Assembly: GCF_001894865.1 (NCBI RefSeq)
Contig: NZ_BCXA01000018.1
Coordinates: forward strand, 1 to 64,000
Origin: Rhodococcus maanshanensis NBRC 100610
GTDB taxonomy: Bacteria > Actinomycetota > Actinomycetes > Mycobacteriales > Mycobacteriaceae
Reading direction: 5' to 3'
DNA length: 64,000 nucleotides
Shown here: piece by piece, positions 1-8,668 of the stretch
How the letters are laid out: every line of letters begins with the position of its first letter
How positions within the stretch are numbered: position 1 is the stretch's first letter
Program-made: the position numbers and the translations under genes
The notes under the pieces: generated by a model
Seen by the model: the letters and a program-made list of their open reading frames with translations, nothing else
Told to the model about the DNA's origin: nothing
Database searches by the model: none

Positions 1-867
1 ATCGCCCCCGCACCCAGCGGCGGCGCCGTCCAGTTCAAGGACGGCGACACCAACATCGGCGGCCCGATCACCCTCAACGGCGCCACCGCGACCCTGAACC
101 ACACCTTCACCACCGACGGGGCGCACCCGGTCACGGCCGTCTACAGCGGCGCCGACGGGTTCAACACCAGCACCAGCACGGCCTCGACCGTCCAGGTCTC
201 CACCGACCCCGTCATCGTCGACACCGTGACCACGCTCAATGTCCCCGGAGAAGCGAAAACCGGTGACTCTGTTGACCTCTGGGCCCTGGTGAAGGACAAC
301 GAGGGCAACAACGCCGCAGGCGGCACCGTGCAGTTCAAGGACGGTGGCACCAACATCGGCGGCCCGATCGGGCTGGTAGACGGTGGCGCGAAGCTGGCCC
401 ACACGTTCACCACCACCGGAGCGCACTCCATCTCCGCGGTCTATAGCGGCGACGGGAACTTCAACGGCTCCACCGGACAGGCCCAGACCGTCACGGTCAC
501 CGACCCGGCGCCCGTCGAGGTCGCGACGGTGACCACGCTGACCGCCCCCGGCACGGCCACCAAGGGCACGCCGGTGGACCTGTCGGCAGCGGTGAAGACC
601 GAGTCCGGCGAGGCGGTGACCTCGGGCACCGTGACCTTCATGGACGGCAACACCGCGATCGGTGAGGCGGTCGACGTGGTCAACGGACAGGCCACGCTGT
701 CGTACAAGTTCACCCAGACCGGTGACCGCCAGATCAAGGCCGTCTACAGCGGCGCAACCGGATTCAAGGAGTCGACGTCGGGCGCGTCGACCGTGAAGGT
801 CTCCGGCGGCGGCAACCCGGGCGGCACCGGATCCCTCGGTTCGCTCGGCAGCATCTTCGGTTCCTAG
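1..867 (+). CDS. Ig-like repeat surface protein, C-terminal part (5' end outside window)
   Basis: The frame is open from base 1 and stops at 865-867, so only the last 288 residues are present. They hold three tandem bacterial Ig-like (Big_3/Ig_5 type) domains of about 100 residues, each with the pattern V-F-K/M-D-G-x-x-x-I-G, a central T-L-x-H/Y-T/K-F, and A-V-Y-S-G. A Gly/Ser tail (GGGNPGGTGSLGSLGSIFGS) ends the protein with no LPxTG signal or membrane segment. Such repeats are usually extracellular stalk or adhesion modules in actinobacteria. The N-terminal domain and signal peptide are not visible, so the binding function is unknown. A strong hairpin follows the stop. Confidence 0.85.
   Translation: MAPAPSGGAVQFKDGDTNIGGPITLNGATATLNHTFTTDGAHPVTAVYSGADGFNTSTSTASTVQVSTDPVIVDTVTTLNVPGEAKTGDSVDLWALVKDNEGNNAAGGTVQFKDGGTNIGGPIGLVDGGAKLAHTFTTTGAHSISAVYSGDGNFNGSTGQAQTVTVTDPAPVEVATVTTLTAPGTATKGTPVDLSAAVKTESGEAVTSGTVTFMDGNTAIGEAVDVVNGQATLSYKFTQTGDRQIKAVYSGATGFKESTSGASTVKVSGGGNPGGTGSLGSLGSIFGS
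28..369 (+). repeat. 300-bp direct repeat inside the Ig-like gene
   Basis: Bases 28-69 and 328-369 are nearly identical (CAGTTCAAGGACGG, then CACCAACATCGGCGGCCCGA) at an exact 300-base offset, one Ig domain apart. A third, more diverged copy lies near 631. This shows recent domain duplication, and copy number may vary between strains. Confidence 0.85.
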
Positions 868-876
868 CGGCACACT

Positions 877-913
877 GACGAACGCCCCCACCCGCCAGGT
901 GGGGGCGTTCGTC
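877..913. terminator. Terminator hairpin after the Ig-like gene
   Basis: A perfect 16-bp stem (877-892 with 898-913, loop CGCCA) begins ten bases after the stop codon. There is no T-tract, as is common in GC-rich actinobacteria. Confidence 0.8.
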
Positions 914-1032
914 GTCAGTCCTGGTCGAGGTTTCACGTGAATCACCTGCGTCCGGCAGTCGACCACCGGGCAGGCGAATTCTCCCTGAGCACAACCCTCT
1001 CGCGGGCCGCGGCAATGACCTATGTTGGCCGG

Positions 1033-2388
1033 ATGACCATGGCTCCCCCACGGCTGAGCAGATCGACCGTCACCGGGTACTCGCTCGGCTCGGTCGGCAC
1101 CGGAGGCTTCGCCACACTGCCCGGGCTGGTACTCGCCTACTACCTCACCGACACGCTCGGTGTGGCCGCCGCTGTGGCCTCGCTGGTGGTGTTCGCACCC
1201 AAGGCGCTCGACGTGCTGATCAACCCGTACATCGGTTCTCGCAGCGATGCCGACGCGGCCCGCACCGGGACCCGACGCCGGTTCCTGCTCCTCGGCGCGC
1301 TGGCCCTGCCGGTGTTCTTCGCGCTCACCTTCGCGGTGCCCGCAGGCGCCTCCACCCTCGTCGGCTGTCTCTGGGTGACCGCGGCATTCGTCCTCTCCGC
1401 GATCGCCTTCGGCCTGTTCCAGGTTCCGTACATCGCGCTGCCCGCCGAGCTGACCGAGGACTATCACGAGCGGTCCCGGTTGATGTCGTGGCGCGTCGCG
1501 GTGCTCGCCGTCGCGATCCTGCTGTTCGGTGCCGGCGGCCCGGCGCTGCGCGAACTCGGCGGCGGCGGCAGGACGGGATACCTGCTGATGGGCGTGATCG
1601 CCGGCCTGACCCTCGGGCTCGGCATGCTCGGCGCCTGGCGCATCGCACCGCGCAGCGTCGGCGTCGATCACACCCCGGTCGAGACATCGTCGGGCCACGG
1701 GCTCGCCGACAGCCTCGCCGCCGTGCGCTCGAGCGGCCCGTTCCGATCCCTCCTCGGCACCTTCGCGCTCCAGGCGCTGGCCATCGGCTGCATGCTCGGC
1801 TCGGCCCAGTACGCGGCCACCTACGTGCTGGACTCCGAGGGCGCGGTGTCGATCCTGTTCGCGGCCCTGGTCGCACCGGCGCTTGCGGTGATGCCGATGT
1901 GGATCCGGCTGGTGCGGGCGTGGGGTAAGCAACGCGCGTACTTCCTGGCGTCAGGCCTGTTCCTGGGCGCCTCGGTCGCGATGCTCGGTCTGATCGCCGC
2001 CCCGGGACCGTGGGTATACGCGGTGGTGGCGGTGGCGGGGATCGGTTATGCCGGGATGCAGATGCTGCCGATGTCGATGTTGCCGGACGTGATCAGCGAC
2101 CACGAGAACACCGCCACCGGATCCGTGCGCGCAGGCGCCTTCAGCGGGGTGTGGACCGCCGCGGAGACCCTTGGCTTCGCGCTCGGCCCCGCGGTCGTGC
2201 TGGCCATCCTCGCCGTGACGGGGTTCGTCTCCTCGACCACCGACCACCCCGTCGCGCAGTCCGACGGGGCGATCACCGGGATCGTGATCGCTCTCGCCGC
2301 CGTGCCCGCGGTGCTGGTGGCCGCGAGCCTGGTGGCCTTGCGCGGATACCGACTGGCGGCCGAGGAACAGAACAGGAGCGGCAAGTGA
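1033..2388 (+). CDS. MFS transporter, GPH/MFS_2-like
   Basis: This integral membrane protein of about 451 residues has roughly 12 hydrophobic segments. The loop after the second segment reads NPYIGSRSDADAARTGTRRR, the D/N-P-x-x-G-x-x-S-D then R-R-R pattern of the glycoside-pentoside-hexuronide (MFS_2) branch, so a cation symporter of the inner membrane is likely. The substrate is not readable. ATG codons occur at 1015, 1033 and 1039. A TATGTT box at 1021-1026 lies six bases before 1033, which suggests a leaderless transcript starting there. The stop overlaps the next gene's start (GTGA), so the two are translationally coupled and probably act on one substrate. Confidence 0.85.
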   Translation: MTMAPPRLSRSTVTGYSLGSVGTGGFATLPGLVLAYYLTDTLGVAAAVASLVVFAPKALDVLINPYIGSRSDADAARTGTRRRFLLLGALALPVFFALTFAVPAGASTLVGCLWVTAAFVLSAIAFGLFQVPYIALPAELTEDYHERSRLMSWRVAVLAVAILLFGAGGPALRELGGGGRTGYLLMGVIAGLTLGLGMLGAWRIAPRSVGVDHTPVETSSGHGLADSLAAVRSSGPFRSLLGTFALQALAIGCMLGSAQYAATYVLDSEGAVSILFAALVAPALAVMPMWIRLVRAWGKQRAYFLASGLFLGASVAMLGLIAAPGPWVYAVVAVAGIGYAGMQMLPMSMLPDVISDHENTATGSVRAGAFSGVWTAAETLGFALGPAVVLAILAVTGFVSSTTDHPVAQSDGAITGIVIALAAVPAVLVAASLVALRGYRLAAEEQNRSGK

Positions 2389-3851
2389 TCTTCGAACGCA
2401 GCACCGCCGAGGTGCTCACCCGGCTCGATGAACTGAGGAAGGCGGACTCCCCGACCGAGGGTGGGCACCTGCTGTCCTATGTCTACGACCCCGGGATCGC
2501 GGAACTGCACGAGGTGGCGGCCGAGGCGGCCCGAAAGGCCCAGCCGCTCAACGGACTCGACCCGACCACCTTCCCCTCCGTCGCGGCGCTCGAGCGCGAC
2601 CTCGTCGCGATGGCCCGAGACGTGCTGGCTGCGGGAGTGCCCGACGTCGTCGGCAGCGTCACCAGCGGCGGCACCGAGAGCTGCATCCTCGCGGTCAAGT
2701 CCGCCCGCGACACCTGGCGCGCGAGCACCGGCAGCGAGGCGCGGCCCACCCTGGTGATCGGATCCACCGCGCACGCCGCGTTCATCAAGGCGGCGCACTA
2801 CCTGGACCTGCGGCTGCGGGTGCTGCCGGTGGACCCCGACACCTGCAGGCTGCGCGCCGAGGATGTGGCCGCCGCGCTGGACGAGACCGTGGCGCTGGTT
2901 GTCGCGTCGACACCGTCCTACCCGCACGGCGCCCTTGACCCGATCGCGGAGATCGCGGAAGTCTGTGCGGCCCGAGGTGTCGCCGTGCACGTCGACGGCT
3001 GCATCGGGGCCTGGGTGCTGCCGTGGTGGCCGGGCGCCGAGGACCGCCCCGCCTGGGACCTGCGGGTGCCGGGCGTCGCGAGCGTCTCGGTAGACCTGCA
3101 CAAGTACGGCTATGCCCCGAAGGGGGTGTCGGTGCTGCTCTACCGGGACCGCGACCGGCACCGGCGCCAGTGGTTCGCGACCAGCGCCTGGCCCGGCTAC
3201 GCCGTCGTCAACCCCACCATCCTCGGCTCCAGGACGGTGATGCCGATCGCCGCGGGCTGGGCGGTGTCGCAGACGCTGGGGCGCGCCGGATTCGCCGAAC
3301 TGACCGGGCAGATCGCGCGGGCGGCCGAGCAGGTGCACAAGGCGATCGACGGCATCGAGGGGCTCCGGGTCGTCGGCGACCCGATCGGCCCGCTGCTCGC
3401 CGTGGCCGCCGACCCCGATGTGGCCGCCGAGCGCAGCGTGGACCCGCACCGCTGGGCGGACGCCGCGAAGGACCTCGGCTGGACCCTGCAGCCGCAGCCG
3501 GGGCGGACCCAGTCGGACGGCACCCTGCTGCCGCGCACCACCCACCTGACCCTCACGCCGGTCACCGAGCGGGTCAGCGTGGAGCTGTGTGACGCGCTGG
3601 CCGAGGCGGCCGATTCGGTGCGCGGCGTGCCGGGCGCGCAGGCGCCCGCCGACGTGGTCGCGGCCGCCGGTCAGATCCGGCCCGAGGACCTCACCAGCGA
3701 CAACTGCGCCGCCGTCCTCGCGCTCGTGGGGCTCGAGCCCGGCGGCGGACTGGACGGCCCGCTCGCCGAGGTGCTGGCGCTGATCGAGGCGCTGCCCGAG
3801 CCGGTGGCGGAGCGACTGCTGATCGAGTTCCTCGCGCGGTTCATGGCGTAG
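2385..3851 (+). CDS. PLP-dependent group II decarboxylase / S1P-lyase-like enzyme
   Basis: A 488-residue fold-type I PLP enzyme. SGGTESCILAV (94-104) is the phosphate-binding turn, HVDGC (202-206) carries the aspartate that pairs with the pyridine nitrogen, and DLHKYGYAPKG (237-247) holds the Schiff-base lysine K240. The HKYGYAPKG form is typical of the sphingosine-1-phosphate lyase / glutamate decarboxylase group. GTG at 2385 is preceded by AGGAGC and overlaps the MFS stop codon. The C-terminal 90 residues extend past the catalytic core and look helical. The substrate is unknown: an amino-acid decarboxylase or a carbon-carbon lyase are both possible, and the coupled transporter suggests import of the substrate or export of the product. 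Confidence 0.85.
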   Translation: MIFERSTAEVLTRLDELRKADSPTEGGHLLSYVYDPGIAELHEVAAEAARKAQPLNGLDPTTFPSVAALERDLVAMARDVLAAGVPDVVGSVTSGGTESCILAVKSARDTWRASTGSEARPTLVIGSTAHAAFIKAAHYLDLRLRVLPVDPDTCRLRAEDVAAALDETVALVVASTPSYPHGALDPIAEIAEVCAARGVAVHVDGCIGAWVLPWWPGAEDRPAWDLRVPGVASVSVDLHKYGYAPKGVSVLLYRDRDRHRRQWFATSAWPGYAVVNPTILGSRTVMPIAAGWAVSQTLGRAGFAELTGQIARAAEQVHKAIDGIEGLRVVGDPIGPLLAVAADPDVAAERSVDPHRWADAAKDLGWTLQPQPGRTQSDGTLLPRTTHLTLTPVTERVSVELCDALAEAADSVRGVPGAQAPADVVAAAGQIRPEDLTSDNCAAVLALVGLEPGGGLDGPLAEVLALIEALPEPVAERLLIEFLARFMA

Positions 3852-3906
3852 GCGCCTGCGGCGCCTGTGCGCGCTTGACGAGGGTCAGGACTCGTCAAGC
3901 GCGCAC
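3849..3906. terminator. Tandem-hairpin terminator module (copy 1)
   Basis: A short hairpin GGCGCC-TGC-GGCGCC (3851-3865) begins on the last base of the TAG stop. A perfect 16-bp hairpin with base GTGCGCGC follows (3867-3882 with 3891-3906). It sits between convergent genes and ends four bases before the dps stop codon. Similar modules occur near 24.9, 25.9, 48.2 and 50.3 kb. Confidence 0.75.
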
Positions 3907-3910
3907 GGGG

Positions 3911-4387
3911 CTACGCCCCCTGCGCCTGCCACATCCAGTGCAGCTGCTCGAGCCGCGCGGTGATGGCGATGAGCAGGTCCTGGGTGACCGGGTCGGCCTT
4001 CTCCGTGAGTTCGATGCGGGCGCGGAGGCGTTCGATGACCGCGGCCAGGTTCGCCACGATCGCGTCGACCACATCGGTGTCCTTGGTCCAGCCCGCCCCG
4101 AAGCCCGTGGTCCCCGCGTCCGCGGCGACGGTGGCCGAGCGGCCGTCCGGACTGACCCCGACCGCGGTGGCACGCTCGGCCGCCTGGTCGGTGAAATCAC
4201 GTGCGGCGGCAACCAATTCGTCCAGCGACGGGTGTACTGACAGGAAACTTCGACCGATGACGTTCCAGTGCGCCTGCTTGGCGATGAGTCCCAGGTCGAT
4301 CAGATCGACGACGGTGCCCTGTAGGGCCTCCCCCGCGATCTGCTGCTGGCCGGCGTCGAGGGTGCTGACAATGGGGCTGGTGGTCAT
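3911..4387 (-). CDS. dps: Dps family DNA-binding ferritin-like protein
   Basis: A 158-residue four-helix Dps protein. All five ferroxidase residues are present at the spacing of E. coli Dps: H40 in KQAHW, H52 and D56 in VHPSLDE, and D67 and E71 in DQAAERA. It is expected to form a dodecamer that oxidises and stores iron and protects DNA from peroxide. The ATG at 4387 follows a good AGGAGTGA site. There is no long basic tail, so DNA binding would rely on a short N-terminal stretch. Fur-family repressor and catalase genes lie upstream on the same strand, which fits a peroxide/iron defence cluster, though the 242-base gap suggests its own promoter. Confidence 0.95.
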   Translation of the reverse strand: MTTSPIVSTLDAGQQQIAGEALQGTVVDLIDLGLIAKQAHWNVIGRSFLSVHPSLDELVAAARDFTDQAAERATAVGVSPDGRSATVAADAGTTGFGAGWTKDTDVVDAIVANLAAVIERLRARIELTEKADPVTQDLLIAITARLEQLHWMWQAQGA

Positions 4388-4400
4388 TGGTTCACTCCTG

Positions 4401-4426
4401 CGGTTTCGTATGCATCCGGTTTCGTA
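4401..4426 (-). promoter_or_regulatory. Direct repeat in the dps promoter region
   Basis: TACGAAACCG (minus strand) occurs twice, at 4417-4426 and 4401-4410, with a 16-base period just upstream of the dps ribosome site. It could be two half-sites of a regulator or -35/-10 elements of an alternative sigma factor. Confidence 0.45.
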
Positions 4427-4629
4427 GCGAGGGTGGATGCTGCCACCCGCCCTCACTACTCTCAACGACCGGCCCGCGCGTCAGTTCCCGGATGTGGCGA
4501 AGGGCACGTCCACGGAACGAAACGGCAACCATTCCACCGCAGGCCCTCGACTCCTCGCCTCCGCCGGGAAATGATGGGGAAAGTTCCTTCGAGAAACCCA
4601 CTCCGGGAATGGCATTCGACGGGACGTGC

Positions 4630-5106
4630 TCATGGCCGCCCCTCGGGCTCGTGAGCCTGAGACGATTTCTCGCTCGCTGCCGCCTGACACTGCGGGCAGC
4701 TCCCCCAGAACACGACCTCGGCCTCGTCGATCGCGAAGCCGTGCGTGTCAGAGGGTTGCAGGCACGGGGCTCGACCGACCACGCAGTCGGCGTCGAACAC
4801 CGCGCCACAGCCGCGGCAGACGAGATGGTGGTGATTGTCTCCGGTTCGGGTCTCGAACCGGGCGGGCGAACCGGCCGGTTCGATTCGGCGGAGAATCCCG
4901 GCAGCCACACAGGCCTTCAGGACGTCGTACACGGCCTGAGTGGACACGGAACCGATTTCTCGGCGCGCGTCGGCCGCCACCCGCTCGACATCCGAATGCG
5001 GTTGCGCAGCAACTGCATTCAACACGGCAACTCTCGGCGCGGTCACCCGGAGCCCCGCCGCGCGCAACTGCGCCCGGGGGTCGAGGTGACTGCCTCCGTG
5101 CCCCAT
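4630..5106 (-). CDS. furA: Fur family transcriptional regulator (FurA/CatR-like)
   Basis: A 158-residue Fur protein. A winged-helix DNA-binding domain (recognition helix near 53-75, STQAVYDVL) is followed by the metal/dimer domain with HHH (92-94), CRGC (C97, C100) and CPQC (C137, C140), the two zinc-binding pairs of the family. It probably senses peroxide or iron and represses the adjacent catalase gene and itself, as FurA does for katG in mycobacteria and CatR for catA in Streptomyces. ATG at 5106 directly follows a promoter, so the mRNA is probably leaderless. The katA gene is upstream on the same strand but is separated by a strong terminator, so the two are not one simple operon. Confidence 0.92.
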   Translation of the reverse strand: MGHGGSHLDPRAQLRAAGLRVTAPRVAVLNAVAAQPHSDVERVAADARREIGSVSTQAVYDVLKACVAAGILRRIEPAGSPARFETRTGDNHHHLVCRGCGAVFDADCVVGRAPCLQPSDTHGFAIDEAEVVFWGSCPQCQAAASEKSSQAHEPEGRP

Positions 5107-5112
5107 GCACCC

Positions 5113-5140
5113 AGTATGCGCCGGTCCTGGAACACGTCAA
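5113..5140 (-). promoter_or_regulatory. furA promoter, leaderless
   Basis: On the minus strand TTGACG (5140-5135) and CATACT (5118-5113) are 16 bases apart, and CATACT ends six bases before the furA ATG. This is a near-consensus housekeeping promoter with transcription starting at the start codon. Confidence 0.75.
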
Positions 5141-5168
5141 GAAAAGATCGGGCGGGCGACGACGGAGA

Positions 5169-5196
5169 AGGGCCGCCCGGCAAATCGGGCGGCCCT
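5169..5196. terminator. Hairpin upstream of furA
   Basis: An 11-bp perfect stem AGGGCCGCCCG (5169-5179 with 5186-5196, loop GCAAAT) lies between katA and the furA promoter. It may be a second terminator isolating furA. Confidence 0.6.
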
Positions 5197-5367
5197 CCGG
5201 GTCGACGTCCCACAGGCGCCTCTCGGCGAGTGGTCGCTCGAAGCGACTAAAGGGGTGAGGCCCGGGGCATGTCCGGACGTCGACGAGGGGTTCAACGGGT
5301 GCGGTGTCGAATTTGTTCCCCGGCCACGGATCGGGCAGGTGACCTCGCCGAATGTCCCCGGAGACGC

Positions 5368-5403
5368 GTCCGCCCGGACCGGGGGCTCCCGGTCCGGGCG
5401 GAC
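5368..5403 (-). terminator. katA terminator
   Basis: A perfect 16-bp GC stem (5368-5383 with 5388-5403, loop GGCT) starts 16 bases past the katA stop codon. Confidence 0.8.
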
Positions 5404-5418
5404 TTGTCGCGCTCGGTG

Positions 5419-6894
5419 TCAGCTCAGGGCTTTGATCGCCTTCGCGACACCCTCGCCGTAGGCCGGGTCACAGGCGGTGCAGTTGTCGATGTGCCGCTGC
5501 ACGACCTGATCCGAGGCGCCGTTGATGGCGCGCGCGGTGTTGTCGAACAGCACCTGCTTCTGCTCGTCGCTCATGTTGTTGAACAACACCCGCGGCTGCG
5601 AGAAGTAGTTGTCGTCGTCCTCGCGGTAGTCGAAGTGATCCGCGACCGCGCCGACCGCCTGCGCCGGGTTACGGTACTGCGGCTGCTCCTGCCACTTGCC
5701 GTAGCTGTTGGGCTCGTAGTGCAGCGATCCGCCCTGGTTGCCGTCGACCCGCATCGCGCCGTCCCGGTGGAAGTTGTGCACCGGGCTCCTAGGCGCGTTG
5801 ACCGGGATCTGGAAGTTGTTCACTCCCAGCCGGTAACGCTGCGCGTCGCCGTAGGAGAACAACCGGCCCTGCAGCATCCGGTCCGGCGAGAAGCTGATGC
5901 CGGGCACCACGTGCGCGGGGTTGAACGCGGCCTGCTCGACCTCGGCGAAGTAGTTGTCGGGGTTGCGGTTGAGCTCCCATTCGCCGACCTCGATCAGCGG
6001 GTAGTCGCCCTTCGGCCACACCTTGGTGAGGTCGAACGGGTGGTACGGCACCTTCTCCGCGTCCGCCTCCGGCATGATCTGCACGCACAGCTTCCACTTC
6101 GGGAAGTCGCCCGCCTCGATGGCATCGAACAGATCCCGCTGGTGGCTCTCGCGGTCGCTGCCAACGAGCTCGGCGGCCTCCGCGTCGGTGAGGTTCTTGA
6201 TGCCCTGCTGGACGCGATGGTGGAACTTCACCCAGAAGCGCTCGCCCTCGGCGTTGATGAAGCTGAACGTGTGCGATCCGAATCCGTGCATGTGCCGGTA
6301 CGAGGCCGGGATGCCGCGGTCGCTCATCACGATCGTCACCTGGTGCAGCGACTCCGGCAGGTTCGTCCAGAAGTCCCAGTTGTTGTTGGCGCTGCGCAGG
6401 TTCGTGCGGGGGTCGCGCTTGACCGCGTGGTTGAGGTCCGGGAACTTCAGCGGATCGCGGAAGAAGAACACCGGGGTGTTGTTGCCGACGAGGTCCCAGT
6501 TGCCCTCCTCGGTGTAGAACTTGACGGCGAAGCCGCGGATGTCGCGCTCGGCATCGGCCGCGCCGCGCTCGCCCGCCACCGTCGAGAACCGCGCGAACAG
6601 CTCCGTCTTCTTGCCGACCTCGGAGAAAATCTTCGCGGAGGTGTACTGGGTGATGTCGTTGGTGACCGTGAACGTGCCGTAGGCACCGGAGCCCTTGGCG
6701 TGCATGCGCCGCTCCGGGATGACCTCGCGGTCGAAGTGGGCGAGCTTCTCGAGGAACCAGACGTCCTGCAGCAGCTGCGGCCCGCGCGGACCTGCAGTGG
6801 CGACGTTCTGGTTGTCGGGTACCGGTGCACCGACCGCGGTGGTCAGCTTCTCGTCGGCGCCCTTGGTGTGCTGCGGATCAATGCCATTGCTCAT
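5419..6894 (-). CDS. katA: Monofunctional heme catalase
   Basis: A 491-residue small-subunit catalase that turns hydrogen peroxide into water and oxygen. The distal histidine H65 ([12 protein letters not shown]), the asparagine N138 (GNNTPVFFF) and the proximal heme ligand Y348 ([12 protein letters not shown]) keep exactly the spacing of bovine catalase H75/N148/Y358. Length fits the small (about 55 kDa), NADPH-binding type and there is no C-terminal flavodoxin-like domain. ATG at 6894 follows AAGGAAGGG. The Fur-family gene downstream is its likely repressor. A lone catalase with a Fur partner resembles Streptomyces catA-catR more than mycobacterial furA-katG, because katG is a different (peroxidase-type) family. 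Confidence 0.96.
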   Translation of the reverse strand: MSNGIDPQHTKGADEKLTTAVGAPVPDNQNVATAGPRGPQLLQDVWFLEKLAHFDREVIPERRMHAKGSGAYGTFTVTNDITQYTSAKIFSEVGKKTELFARFSTVAGERGAADAERDIRGFAVKFYTEEGNWDLVGNNTPVFFFRDPLKFPDLNHAVKRDPRTNLRSANNNWDFWTNLPESLHQVTIVMSDRGIPASYRHMHGFGSHTFSFINAEGERFWVKFHHRVQQGIKNLTDAEAAELVGSDRESHQRDLFDAIEAGDFPKWKLCVQIMPEADAEKVPYHPFDLTKVWPKGDYPLIEVGEWELNRNPDNYFAEVEQAAFNPAHVVPGISFSPDRMLQGRLFSYGDAQRYRLGVNNFQIPVNAPRSPVHNFHRDGAMRVDGNQGGSLHYEPNSYGKWQEQPQYRNPAQAVGAVADHFDYREDDDNYFSQPRVLFNNMSDEQKQVLFDNTARAINGASDQVVQRHIDNCTACDPAYGEGVAKAIKALS

Positions 6895-7159
6895 CTAGTG
6901 GATCCCTTCCTTACTCTCCGCGCCTTGCGGCATCAGCACGCACTCGGCTGTGGACCTCGGTCAGAATTTCCAATCCGGGCAGGGGCGACCCACCGCGACG
7001 TGGGCTGCGCGGCGTTGGGGCTGTGACTCGGTCACCCCGTCCCACTGGAACATCTTTCCCCGAACAAGGCAAGAAATGGCGAAAGGGACGAATTCCGATT
7101 CCACCAATTGTCGGGACCTCTGCACGACGGCGGGCGTTGGCACGATCCACCTCGATTTC
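6895..7159 (-). promoter_or_regulatory. katA upstream region
   Basis: No gene is apparent. The region must hold the katA promoter. An AT-rich patch near 6962-6980 (GGTCAGAATTTCCAATCC) is a candidate Fur-type or other operator, but I cannot match it to a known box. Confidence 0.4.
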
Positions 7160-8668
7160 TCATCCGACACTCGCCCGCACCGCGCGCCGGGTCTGGTAGT
7201 TCTCGGCGTCAAATCTCTTTGTCCGGGAGCGATATCGGAACGTGAAGGTGGGCCACATGACCGAGTTGCGCCCCTCCTTGTCGAGGTACCAACTCGAGCA
7301 TCCACCGGTATTCCAGACCGTGCTCGCCAGCTGGTCGGCGATCCGCTCGTTGTATCGCGCCTGCGCGGCGGGGAGAACCTCGACGGCCTCGCCACCGTCC
7401 GCGGCGAGGTGCGCCAGCGCACCGTTGATGTAGGCCGCCTGCGACTCGAGCATGTAGACGATGGAGCTGTGCCCCAGGTTCGTGTTGGGCCCGTACATGA
7501 GGAACAGATTGGGGAAACCGGCGATGGTCGTGCCCAGGTATGCCCGCGGGCTTCCCGCCCAGTGCTGAGCCAGTGTCTGCCCGTCACGGCCCCGAAGATG
7601 CTGCGCCACGGGCGGTTCGGTGGGAGAGAATCCGGTGGCGAAGACGATCGCGTCGACCTCGGTCTGCGTGCCGGCTCCGTCGACGACGCCACCCTCGGTG
7701 ACCTCGACGAGTCCCGAATCGACCAGGTCCACATCGTCGCGGGCGAGGGTACGCAACCAGTCGTTGGACAGCAGGACCCGCTTGCAGGTGATCGTGAACG
7801 TCGGCGTCAACTTGCGTCGAAGCGCCCGGTCGGGAACCTGCCGCCGCAGGTGCGCCTTGGCCACCAACTGGAACGCGGGCAACAGCCGCGGCGCCTTGGC
7901 CATCGCGAGAACGTACCCCTCGCGGAAGGTGTAGACAGTCGCCCGAACCATCTTCTGCGTGAGCGGAATACGACGGTAGAGCCGCTTCTCCAGGTGGGAG
8001 AGCGTGCGGTCGCCGCGCGGCAGCACCCACGCGGGTGTGCGCTGGTACACGGTCAGCCGCTCGACTCGATCGGCGATCTCCGGCACGAACTGCACGGCGG
8101 AGGCACCGGTGCCGATCACCGCTACCCGTTTCCCGGTCAGGTCGTAGTCGTGATCCCAGGTGGCAGAGTGGAAAACCCTCCCCCGAAATGTCTCGATTCC
8201 CGGCACGCCCGGCAGCCTCGGCGTGGACAACGCACCCGTAGCGGCGACGAGGGTCTGCGCGGTGAGCTCACCAAGAGTGGTGCGCACCCGCCACCGCGCC
8301 TCGTCGTCGTCCCACGACGCCTCGAGCAGTTCGCACCCGGTCAGTATCCGATCACGAATGCCGGTGTCGGCGGCGGCCTTCCGCAGGTAGCGCTGAATCT
8401 CCGGCTGCCTGGCGAAGGTGTGACTCCAGTCCGGACTCGGCGCGAACGAGAACGAGTACAGGGCCGTGGGGACGTCGCATGCGCACCCTGGGTAGGTGTT
8501 GTCGCGCCACGTTCCGCCGAGGTCGGCGGCCCGCTCGATGACCAGGATGTCGGCGGCCGGATCATCACGCAGCACGCGCTCGGTGACGGCGAGTCCCGCG
8601 AACCCGGCGCCAACCACCAGCACGGCGACATGGTCCGGCAGCGCCGGCGATCTCGGTGTGGCCGTCAT
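7160..8668 (-). CDS. FAD-dependent Baeyer-Villiger-type monooxygenase
   Basis: A 502-residue class B flavoprotein monooxygenase. The FAD Rossmann motif is VVGAGFAG (18-25), the BVMO fingerprint F-x-G-x3-H-x3-W-D is present as FRGRVFHSATWD (161-172), and a second NADPH-binding motif VIGTGASA follows (184-191). It would insert oxygen into a ketone or aldehyde, or oxygenate a heteroatom, using NADPH and O2. The start at 8668 overlaps the stop of the upstream TetR gene (ATGA), so the two form an operon and the TetR probably senses the substrate. The C-terminus WPTFTFRYRSRTKRFDAENY resembles the cyclohexanone-monooxygenase-like proteins of Rhodococcus and Mycobacterium. The substrate is unknown. 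Confidence 0.9.
   Translation of the reverse strand: MTATPRSPALPDHVAVLVVGAGFAGLAVTERVLRDDPAADILVIERAADLGGTWRDNTYPGCACDVPTALYSFSFAPSPDWSHTFARQPEIQRYLRKAAADTGIRDRILTGCELLEASWDDDEARWRVRTTLGELTAQTLVAATGALSTPRLPGVPGIETFRGRVFHSATWDHDYDLTGKRVAVIGTGASAVQFVPEIADRVERLTVYQRTPAWVLPRGDRTLSHLEKRLYRRIPLTQKMVRATVYTFREGYVLAMAKAPRLLPAFQLVAKAHLRRQVPDRALRRKLTPTFTITCKRVLLSNDWLRTLARDDVDLVDSGLVEVTEGGVVDGAGTQTEVDAIVFATGFSPTEPPVAQHLRGRDGQTLAQHWAGSPRAYLGTTIAGFPNLFLMYGPNTNLGHSSIVYMLESQAAYINGALAHLAADGGEAVEVLPAAQARYNERIADQLASTVWNTGGCSSWYLDKEGRNSVMWPTFTFRYRSRTKRFDAENYQTRRAVRASVG

Larger units (their letters stand above)
5107..5418. other. Gap between furA and katA
   Basis: This 312-base stretch holds the furA promoter (5113-5140), the hairpin at 5169-5196 and the katA terminator at 5368-5403. 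The part at 5200-5365 has a small GTCGCT-CGA-AGCGAC hairpin near 5227 and no reading frame I would support as a gene. Confidence 0.6.

Noticed and set aside
1033-3851. Reading the MFS and PLP genes as a sphingolipid pathway
   Set aside because: Homology to S1P lyase is at the level of the active-site motif only, and nothing else in the window supports sphingolipid metabolism.
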